Source of the DNA: Hydrogenophaga sp. 2FB
GTDB taxonomy: Bacteria; Pseudomonadota; Gammaproteobacteria; Burkholderiales; Burkholderiaceae_C
Direction: 5' to 3'
Length of the DNA: 64,000 bases
Assembly (NCBI RefSeq): GCF_005503365.1
Contig: NZ_SCML01000021.1
Span: 1 to 64,000, forward strand
The notes under the pieces were generated by a model. The model ran no database searches. It was not told the origin of the DNA and worked only from the letters and a program-made list of their open reading frames with translations. Both the position numbers and the translations under genes were made by a program. This document shows positions 58,019 through 64,000 of this stretch, piece by piece. The stretch's first letter is position 1, and the number at the start of each line of letters is the position of its first letter.

Positions 58019-59491
58019 TTATGTGCTCGCCCAGGGCAGGGGCGCTTCGTTGAGCCCCCAATAGAAACTCTTCTGGCTGGTGTATTCGAGAATGCCCAGG
58101 CGGCCCTTCTCCTGGCCGTAGCCGCTCATCTTCACGCCGGTGAAAGGCGTGCTGATGGAGAACACCTTGTAGGTGTTGATCCACACCGTGCCGGTCTGCA
58201 GCGCGCGCCCGATGCGCCAGGCGCTCTTGAAGTCGCGCGTCCAGATGCCCGAGGCCAGGCCGAACATGTTGTCGTTGCACTGGGCGATCAGGTCGGCTTC
58301 GTCCTTCCACGGCAGCAGCGCGAGCACCGGGCCGAAGATCTCTTCCTGGCACATGCGCGCGCTGTTGGGCAGGCCTTCGAAGATGGTGGGCAGGTAGTAG
58401 CTGCCGCCGTCAAAGAAGCTGCCCGTGGGCCGCTCGCCGCCGCACAACACGGTGCCGCCTTCGTCGCGGCCCATCTGCACGTACTTCTCCACCGAAGCGC
58501 GGTGGCCCAGGTTGACCAGCGGGCCCATCTGCGTGTCTTCGCTCGATGGATCGCCCACGCGCAGCTTCTTCACGCCCTCGAGCAGGCGCGCCTTGAACTC
58601 GTTGTAGACGCTCTCGTGCACGAAGGCGCGCGAGCCGGCGATGCAGGACTCACCGGAGGAACTGAAGATGCCGTAGAGCACCCCGGCCACGGCGTGGTCC
58701 AGGTCCGCGTCGGGCATGACGATGGTGGGCGACTTGCCTCCGAGTTCGAGCGAGGTCGGCATCAGCTTCTCGGCCGCCAGGCGCTGGATGCCCATGCCCA
58801 CGGTGGTGCCGCCGGTGAAGGCGATGCGCTTGATCAGCGGGTGCTTCACGAGCGCATCACCGACGATGCTGCCCTTGCCGGGCAGCACGCTGATGATGCC
58901 GTCGGGCACGCCGGCCTGCTGCGCGATCTTCGCCAACTCCAGCGCCATGCGCGGCGTGATCTCGGCGGGCTTGAACACCATGGCGCAGCCGGCGGCCAAC
59001 GCGGGCGCGAGCTTCTGCGCTTCGCTGGCGATGGGGGAGTTCCAGGGCGTGATGGCGCCCACGACACCGAGGGGCTCGTTCACGCTCATCGACAGGAAAT
59101 CGCCGCGCGAGGGGGTGATGGTGTCTTCCCAGGTCTCGGCGGCGGCGCCGAAGAACTGGAAGGTGCCGGCGGCGCTGGCCACGAGGGCGCGGCATTCCTT
59201 GATGGGCTTGCCGTTGTCCAGGCGTTGCAGCTGCGCGAGCTCTTCGCCGCGCTCGCGGATGCCGTTGGCGATGCGGTAGAGGATGCCGGCGCGTTCGTGG
59301 TGCTTGAGCTTGGCCCAGGCCGGCTGCATGCGCGCGCGCTCTGCGGCTTGCACGGCCTCGTCCACATCGGCGGCGGTGGCGGCGTTCAGGCGCGCCACGG
59401 CGCTGCCATCGTGCGGGTATTCGGTGGTGTATTCGGGGCCGGAGGCGTCGCGCCATTGGCCGGCGATGAAGCTCTTGAGTGGTTCGGTCAT
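58019..59491 (-). CDS. Aldehyde dehydrogenase
   Basis: 490-residue NAD(P)-dependent aldehyde dehydrogenase. Motifs: GVVGAITPWNSPIASEAQKLAP region, FTGGTTVGM cofactor loop, LELGGKSP with the general-base glutamate, SSSGESCIAGSR with the catalytic cysteine, and EEIFGPVLALLPW. It starts 3 bp after the Fe-alcohol-dehydrogenase stop, an alcohol-to-acid pair. The profile resembles betaine-aldehyde and hydroxymuconic-semialdehyde dehydrogenases; a role with aldehydes from the oxygenase steps elsewhere in the window is speculation. Confidence 0.95.
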   Translation of the reverse strand: MTEPLKSFIAGQWRDASGPEYTTEYPHDGSAVARLNAATAADVDEAVQAAERARMQPAWAKLKHHERAGILYRIANGIRERGEELAQLQRLDNGKPIKECRALVASAAGTFQFFGAAAETWEDTITPSRGDFLSMSVNEPLGVVGAITPWNSPIASEAQKLAPALAAGCAMVFKPAEITPRMALELAKIAQQAGVPDGIISVLPGKGSIVGDALVKHPLIKRIAFTGGTTVGMGIQRLAAEKLMPTSLELGGKSPTIVMPDADLDHAVAGVLYGIFSSSGESCIAGSRAFVHESVYNEFKARLLEGVKKLRVGDPSSEDTQMGPLVNLGHRASVEKYVQMGRDEGGTVLCGGERPTGSFFDGGSYYLPTIFEGLPNSARMCQEEIFGPVLALLPWKDEADLIAQCNDNMFGLASGIWTRDFKSAWRIGRALQTGTVWINTYKVFSISTPFTGVKMSGYGQEKGRLGILEYTSQKSFYWGLNEAPLPWAST

Positions 59492-59494
59492 GGC

Positions 59495-60649
59495 TTAGAA
59501 GCTTTCTGAGTAGAGGGCCAGCGCTTCGCTTTCGCTCACATCGCGCGCGTTGTTGTCGAGCAGGCGCCGCACGTCCATGGCCGCGCGCGCCAGTGTGGGC
59601 ACGTCGGCCTCGGCAATGCCCACGTCGCGCAAGCGTTGCGGGATCGGGGCTTGCGCCACGTGTTGCTCCATCAGGGCGATGAAGGCGTCTGCGGCGGCTG
59701 CATCGTCCTGGCCCAGGCACACGGGGTCCAGCGCGCGCGCCAGTTCGGCATACCGATGACCCACGACCGACCGGTTGAAGCGCAGCACCGGCACCATCAC
59801 CAAGGCATTCGCCAGGCCATGCGGCATATGGAAGTGGCTGCCCAGGGGGTGCGCCAGCGCATGGATGGCGGCGACCGGCGCGTTGGCGAAGGCCATGCCG
59901 GCCAAGGCAGAACCCAGCAGCATGCCTTCGCGGGCTTCGATGTCATTGCCCTGCGCGACCGCGCGCCCGAGGTGGGTGTGGAGCAGCTGCAACGCGCGCA
60001 CCGCGAGCGCGTCGGACACCGGGTTCTTCAGATGCCGCGTCGTGTACGCCTCGATGGCGTGCACCATCGCGTCGACGCCGGTCATGGCGGTCGGCGCGGG
60101 CGGCAGGCCCAGCGTCAGGGTGGCGTCGAGCACGGCCACGTCGGGCAACAACAGCGGGCTGATCACGCCGCGCTTCTGGTGGTCGGGCGTGGACACCACG
60201 GACGTGGGCGTGGCCTCCGACCCCGTGCCCGCCGTGGTGGGCACCTGAATGAGCGACAGGCGCGGACCGCGTGCGCGGTTCGGGCCGTAGATGTCGGCCA
60301 GCGCTTGTGGCGTGGCGGCCAGCAGCGCCACGAGTTTGGCCGTGTCCAGCGAGCTGCCGCCGCCCAGGCCGATGACGCCATCCGCGCCCGCCGCACGCGC
60401 TGCTGCCGTCGCCGCCAGCACCACGTGTTCGGGTGGGTCGGCTTCGACCTGGTCGTACACCGTCACGCGCAGGCCCGCGTCGCGCAATGCGGCCACAGGG
60501 GCATCCACCATGCCCGCGCGAACCAGACCCGGGTCTGTCACGACGAAAGCATGCGCACAGCCCTTGCCTTGCAGCAGGGGCGCGAGCCGAAGGGCCGCGC
60601 CGCGCTCGCAGAGGATGCGGGGCGGGGAGTCGAACTGGAATCGAAGCAT
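59495..60649 (-). CDS. Iron-containing alcohol dehydrogenase
   Basis: 384-residue group III alcohol dehydrogenase. NAD loop IGLGGGSSLDTAKLVALL, PTTAGTGSEATPTSV, and metal ligands in VAVLD, DAMVHAIEAYTT and HALAHPLGSHFHMPHG. The full 384-residue size and the TAGTGSE context fit general Fe-ADHs; maleylacetate reductases of the same superfamily are shorter and lack this N-terminal arrangement. First gene of the Fe-ADH/ALDH pair, 143 bp downstream of a Bug gene on the same strand. Confidence 0.92.
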   Translation of the reverse strand: MLRFQFDSPPRILCERGAALRLAPLLQGKGCAHAFVVTDPGLVRAGMVDAPVAALRDAGLRVTVYDQVEADPPEHVVLAATAAARAAGADGVIGLGGGSSLDTAKLVALLAATPQALADIYGPNRARGPRLSLIQVPTTAGTGSEATPTSVVSTPDHQKRGVISPLLLPDVAVLDATLTLGLPPAPTAMTGVDAMVHAIEAYTTRHLKNPVSDALAVRALQLLHTHLGRAVAQGNDIEAREGMLLGSALAGMAFANAPVAAIHALAHPLGSHFHMPHGLANALVMVPVLRFNRSVVGHRYAELARALDPVCLGQDDAAAADAFIALMEQHVAQAPIPQRLRDVGIAEADVPTLARAAMDVRRLLDNNARDVSESEALALYSESF

Positions 60650-60792
60650 GGTGGGCCGCGCGATGCGGCGAAAAAAAGGCCGCCATCCGGTTCGTGAGGC
60701 GGAGCAATCCCCTCGCATGCCGGACGTGCGATGTGACAGACGGAGAAAGGGAAGGCCACCGAGAGCAGCGCCCTCGGTGCGACCGGGCGGGC

Positions 60793-61752
60793 TTAGTTGA
60801 CGGAGATCCGGGTCTTCGTGATCAGCTCGCCAAAGGTCTTGTGGTCGCGCTGCAGCACCGTGCCGAGTTCGGCGGGCGTGGTGGTCACGCTTTCGAAACC
60901 CATGGCCTGCACGCGCTCGATGGACTCGGGCTTCTTCAGGCTCTTGTTGATCTCGGCGTTGAGGCGGTTCACCACAGCGGCCGGCGTGCCGGCCGGCGCG
61001 AACACGCCGTGCCAGCCGCTGACCTTCTCCAGCTCGGGCAGGCCGAGTTCGCGGAAGGTGGGCACGTCGGGCAGGGCGGCGGCGCGCTTGGGGCCGATCA
61101 CGGCCAGGGCCTTGAGCTTGCCGCCCTTCACGTGGATGGCGCTGCCGGAGTCGAAGGTGAAGTCGACCACGCCGGCCAGCAGGTCCTGGATCGACGGCGC
61201 CAGGCCCTTGTAGGGCACGTGGGTGGCGGTGGTGTTCGTTTCCAGGTTGAGCAAGGCGCCCGCGACGTGCGGGAACGAGCCGTTGCCGGTGGAGGAGTAG
61301 TTCAGCTTGCCGGGCGATGCCTTCATGGCGGCCACGAGGCCCTTGACGTCGCTCACGCCCAGCTTGGGGTGGGCCAGCAAGGCCATGTTGAGGCCGGCCG
61401 TCATGGCCACGGGCGTGTAGTCCTTGATCGGATCGAACGGCACCTTGTCCATCACGTAGGGGCCGAGCGTGAGTGTGCTCGACGCCAGCATCAGCAGTGT
61501 GTGGCCATCGGCCGGCGAGCGGCGCACGAAGTCGGCTGCGATGTTGCCGTTGGCGCCGGCGCGGTTGTCGATCACCACGGGCTGGCCGAGGGCTTCGCCC
61601 ATGTCCTTGGCGACCATGCGGGCGATCGCGTCGATGGTGCCGCCAGCGGGCACCGAGACCACGATGGTGATGGGCTTGTTGGGGAAGGCTTGGGCCAGTG
61701 CGCCGGTGGCGCAAGCGGACAGGGCGAGAGCGGGGATCAGTTGGCGAATCAC
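60793..61752 (-). CDS. Bug/TctC-family periplasmic binding protein
   Basis: 319-residue Bug protein with a short signal peptide (RQLIPALALSACATGALA, cleavage before QAFP), then ITIVVSVPAGGTIDAIARMV, NRAGANGNIAADFVRRSPADG and ATHVPYKGLAPSIQDL. The start is a GTG at 61752. It diverges from a LysR gene 112 bp away, with a palindrome between, so it is probably regulated by that LysR. It probably serves the Fe-ADH/ALDH unit downstream. Confidence 0.93.
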   Translation of the reverse strand: MIRQLIPALALSACATGALAQAFPNKPITIVVSVPAGGTIDAIARMVAKDMGEALGQPVVIDNRAGANGNIAADFVRRSPADGHTLLMLASSTLTLGPYVMDKVPFDPIKDYTPVAMTAGLNMALLAHPKLGVSDVKGLVAAMKASPGKLNYSSTGNGSFPHVAGALLNLETNTTATHVPYKGLAPSIQDLLAGVVDFTFDSGSAIHVKGGKLKALAVIGPKRAAALPDVPTFRELGLPELEKVSGWHGVFAPAGTPAAVVNRLNAEINKSLKKPESIERVQAMGFESVTTTPAELGTVLQRDHKTFGELITKTRISVN

Positions 61753-61830
61753 GGGGAACTTTCTCGGTGAATGGGCGGATGGGATGGGGGAAATTCTAGG
61801 CAGCCGACCGCGCCGGATGGCGCTTTCTTG

Positions 61831-61845
61831 TTAACCTGTGGTTAA
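61831..61845. promoter_or_regulatory. Palindromic LysR-type site
   Basis: TTAACCTGTGGTTAA is a perfect 6-bp-arm palindrome with a TGT centre, located 20 bp before the lysR ATG and 78 bp before the Bug start in a divergent region. A GTTAAC motif occurs at each end. Probable autoregulatory LysR box. Confidence 0.6.
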
Positions 61846-61864
61846 CGAAACAAGCCCAGTTCCC

Positions 61865-62833
61865 ATGCCCGATCCCTCGCTTCTCAACGGCCGCCATTTC
61901 CAGATCTTCACCGCCGTCCTGCGCAGCCGCGGACTGGCCGAAGCGGCGCTCAAACTGGGCATTTCCAAGGCCGCCGTGAGCAAGACGCTGAGCCTGATGG
62001 AGCGCGAGACCGGCGTGGCGTTGTTCGTGCGCGAGCACGGGCGGCTGGAGCCCACGGCCGCGGCGCGGCGGCTGTTGCCGCGCGCCGAACAGGCGGCCAA
62101 CCACCTCGCGTGGGCGCTGGAAGAGGCCACCGCGCTCGGGCAGGCGTCCACCCGCACCGTGACGGTGGCGGCGCACGCGCCGCCCTTGATGGCTTTGCTG
62201 CCCAAGGCGATCCAGCGTTTTCAGGTGTCGCACCCGCAGGTCAACGTGCGCGTGCAGGTGGTGGGGCCGCCGGAGGTGCTCAAGCAGGTGGCGCACCACG
62301 AGGTGGACCTGGGCGTGACCAATCCGCCCGCGCCCAACACCATCAGCTACGTGCAGATGTGCGAGCGGCGCACGATTTCCGAAGACCTGATGGTGGCGGT
62401 GATGCACCGGCGCCACCCGCTGGTGGCCAGGAGCGTGGTGCGCCCGGAGGACCTGGTGGGCCTGGACGTGATTGCACTGCCCGAGGAGTCGCCGACCTCG
62501 CTGCTGCTGCGCGCGACCATGCAGGAAGCGGGTGTGCAGGCGGGCAAGGGCATCATGGCCAGCACGTCCATGGGCGTGTGCGCGCTGGTGCAGCAGAACG
62601 TGGGCATCGGGTTGATCAACCCGATGCTGTTGTCCACGGGCATTTTTCCGGACATCGTGGCGCGGCCGTTCCGGCCCCGCATCGAACTCTGGACCGAGAT
62701 CTACCACTCGGCCATCCGGCCGCTGAGCGACGAGGCGCAGGTGCTGGCCACCTACATCGAGGAGGTGGCCCTGGCGTTGCCGGGCGCGGGCACGCTGGGG
62801 AAAAGCCGCGCGCGCTCGCGCGCAGCGAAGTGA
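61865..62833 (+). CDS. LysR-family regulator
   Basis: 322-residue LysR protein. N-terminal helix-turn-helix (GRHFQIFTAVLRSRGLAEAA, LGISKAAVSKTLSLMERETG) and effector domain from about residue 93 (TVTVAAHAPPLMALLPKAI). The ATG at 61865 is preferred over an upstream GTG at 61838 that lies inside the palindrome. It diverges from the Bug gene at 60793 and ends exactly next to the convergent EamA stop (no bases between). The C-terminal tail is rich in Arg/Ala. Confidence 0.92.
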   Translation: MPDPSLLNGRHFQIFTAVLRSRGLAEAALKLGISKAAVSKTLSLMERETGVALFVREHGRLEPTAAARRLLPRAEQAANHLAWALEEATALGQASTRTVTVAAHAPPLMALLPKAIQRFQVSHPQVNVRVQVVGPPEVLKQVAHHEVDLGVTNPPAPNTISYVQMCERRTISEDLMVAVMHRRHPLVARSVVRPEDLVGLDVIALPEESPTSLLLRATMQEAGVQAGKGIMASTSMGVCALVQQNVGIGLINPMLLSTGIFPDIVARPFRPRIELWTEIYHSAIRPLSDEAQVLATYIEEVALALPGAGTLGKSRARSRAAK

Positions 62834-63748
62834 TCAGTTGGCGCGAGGCTCCAGCCAGCGCACCTTCAACAGCCCGGTCGACAAGGCCGTGCCGCAGACG
62901 ATCACCACACCGCAGCCGATCATCCAGGGCGTGATCACCTCGCCGAGCAAGACCGCGCCGTAGCACAGCGCGAACACCGGCACCAGGAAGGTCACGGTGA
63001 GCGCGCGGCTCGGGCCGGCTTTCTCGATGATGTGGAAGAACAGGATGTACGCGATGGACGTGCACAGCAGGCCCACCGCCGCGAGCGCGCCCCAGGCCGT
63101 GGGGCTGATCGGCTGGCTGGGCCAGAGCCAGAGGGTGGGAATGGCCAGGCCGAGCGCCGCGCCGATCTGGCTGCCGGTCGCGGTGGCCAGCGGGTGCACG
63201 CCGGTGAGGTACTTTTTGGTGAAGCTCGCGGCCAGGCCGTAGCTCAGCGTGGCCAGCAGGCAGGCGCCCATGGCCAGCAAGGTGGTGGTGCTGTCGCCTT
63301 GCGAGGCCAGGCCGCTGGCGCTGAAGCCGGACTTGCCCACCACCAGCAGCGTGACACCAGCGAAGCCGATGGCCAGGCCGAGCATGCGCGAGCTGGTGGG
63401 GCGGTCCTTGAGCCAGAGCCAGGCCACCAGCGCGCCCGAGAGCGGCACCGTGGCGTTGAGGATGGAGCTCAGGCCCGTGGTGATGTGCAGTACCGCGAAC
63501 GCGTACAAGGCGAACGGCAGGCCCGAGTTGAACAAGCCCATGAAGAGGATGCCTTTGGCGTGCGCGCGGAAGTCCGCCCACACGCCCTTGACCAGAAACA
63601 CCGGCAGCAGAAACAGGGCGGCCAGGGTGACTCGCATGCCCGCCGTGGGCAAGGCCCCGAGCTCGGCCGCCCCCAGCCGGGTGAACAGGAACGACGCGCC
63701 CCACAGGGCGGCCAGCAACAGGAATTCCAGGGAGAGGATCGGGCTCAT
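62834..63748 (-). CDS. EamA/DMT-family transporter
   Basis: 304-residue inner-membrane protein with ten predicted helices arranged as two EamA repeats (LEFLLLAALWGASFLFTRLG opening the first; TTLLAMGACLLATLSYGLAA opening the second). Members export amino acids, nucleobases or other metabolites. The ATG at 63748 gives a start immediately before helix 1; 15 further residues upstream would be hydrophilic and atypical. Convergent with lysR. No clear pathway link. Confidence 0.92.
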   Translation of the reverse strand: MSPILSLEFLLLAALWGASFLFTRLGAAELGALPTAGMRVTLAALFLLPVFLVKGVWADFRAHAKGILFMGLFNSGLPFALYAFAVLHITTGLSSILNATVPLSGALVAWLWLKDRPTSSRMLGLAIGFAGVTLLVVGKSGFSASGLASQGDSTTTLLAMGACLLATLSYGLAASFTKKYLTGVHPLATATGSQIGAALGLAIPTLWLWPSQPISPTAWGALAAVGLLCTSIAYILFFHIIEKAGPSRALTVTFLVPVFALCYGAVLLGEVITPWMIGCGVVIVCGTALSTGLLKVRWLEPRAN

Positions 63749-63835
63749 GGCGTCAAATTGTGCACCTTGCCTCAAGGCACGCTGGCGTGCCATTGATGCC
63801 GGATGGGGTGTTCATTGATGAGGGCGGCGACTCAA

Positions 63836-64000
63836 TCAGAGGCTTGCGCCCTCGAGTGTCAGCAACGCGGTCTTGCGGTCCAGCCCGCCCGCGTAGCCGG
63901 TGAGCGAACCATCGGCGCCGAGCACGCGGTGGCAGGGCACGACGATGCTCACCGGGTTGCGGCCCACGGCCGCGCCCAGCGCGCGCACCGCGGCGGGTTT
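63836..64000 (-). CDS. ogt: Methylated-DNA-protein cysteine methyltransferase, C-terminal part
   Basis: The last 54 residues of an Ogt/MGMT-type suicide DNA repair protein; the rest lies beyond the right edge. The [20 protein letters not shown] block holds the methyl-accepting cysteine in PCHRV, preceded by the helix-turn-helix end ([19 protein letters not shown]), and the protein ends LTLEGASL. It repairs O6-alkylguanine. The gene begins outside the window, so its start, length and any fused Ada domain cannot be judged. Confidence 0.95.
   Translation of the reverse strand, partial: KPAAVRALGAAVGRNPVSIVVPCHRVLGADGSLTGYAGGLDRKTALLTLEGASL

Noticed and set aside
59495-60649. Maleylacetate reductase, which would complete a hydroxyquinol pathway with the intradiol dioxygenase
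   Set aside because: Motifs and 384-residue length fit general iron-containing alcohol dehydrogenases better, and the gene is 17 kb away with an aldehyde dehydrogenase partner.

Overview
The window reads as the chromosome of a high-GC betaproteobacterium of the Burkholderiales, most likely a Comamonadaceae member (Hydrogenophaga, Acidovorax or Variovorax-like). The signs are the large set of Bug/TctC solute-binding proteins, codon use rich in GC-ending codons, tight ATGA operon overlaps and degradative gene clusters mixed with LysR, IclR, GntR and MarR regulators. Genus is a guess. About 75 protein genes are supported; no rRNA, CRISPR array or complete insertion sequence was seen.

Region 1 (0.2-5.15 kb) is an NAD-salvage divergon. 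A Nudix-winged-helix repressor (NrtR), a nicotinamidase (PncA) and a nicotinate phosphoribosyltransferase (PncB) run leftward. A soluble SPFH/Band-7 protein and a divergent NAD-kinase-like protein run rightward. Two near-palindromes in the shared intergenic region are probable NrtR boxes.

Region 2 (5.15-10.43 kb) is an AT-richer accessory island. It holds a 247-bp tandem repeat, a winged-helix/PD-(D/E)XK-like protein, a GC-rich hairpin segment with a perfect 31-bp inverted repeat, two small orphan genes, a tyrosine recombinase and a 49-nt 3' fragment of tRNA-Asp, so integration at a tRNA-Asp gene is likely.

Region 3 (10.4-25.7 kb) holds tctBA with a MarR regulator, then a ten-gene leftward operon read away from an IclR regulator: two carotenoid/lignostilbene oxygenases, an acyl-CoA ligase, an alpha/beta hydrolase, a nitronate-monooxygenase-like protein, a thiolase, an SDR and three Bug proteins. 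It looks like uptake and oxidative cleavage of a stilbene, apocarotenoid or phenylpropanoid-type substrate, but the substrate is unknown.

Region 4 (25.8-33.15 kb) is an eight-gene rightward operon: a three-subunit molybdenum hydroxylase, a DapA-like lyase, CoxG, an L-aspartate-dehydrogenase-like protein, a Bug protein and a 3-hydroxyanthranilate 3,4-dioxygenase whose metal and substrate residues are all present. It suggests an N-heteroaromatic or amino-aromatic catabolic route.

Region 5 (33.2-48.3 kb) has two LysR regulators and two rightward operons. One encodes an exported SnoaL-like protein, a Bug protein, an amidohydrolase and an exported RidA protein. The other encodes a porin, a Tat-exported ACMSD-like amidohydrolase, an intradiol dioxygenase, an SDR, a BKACE enzyme, an MDR oxidoreductase, a cupin and a SnoaL-like protein. 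A quinone oxidoreductase and a tandem IclR pair follow.

Region 6 (48.3-57.3 kb) is a divergon around a GntR/FCD regulator, with two ATGT-NN-ACAAT-type operators (arms ATTGT/ACAAT). The left arm encodes a cysteine-less Asp/Glu-racemase-superfamily protein, GntR, an isochorismatase-like hydrolase, a CaiB CoA-transferase and an HMG-CoA-lyase-like enzyme. The right arm encodes a cupin, a 2-oxoglutarate-type oxygenase, a NIPSNAP protein and a complete TRAP transporter.

Region 7 (57.3-64 kb) holds a LysE exporter, an aldehyde dehydrogenase/Fe-alcohol dehydrogenase pair, a Bug protein with a divergent LysR, an EamA transporter and the C-terminal end of an Ogt-type DNA methyltransferase cut by the window edge.
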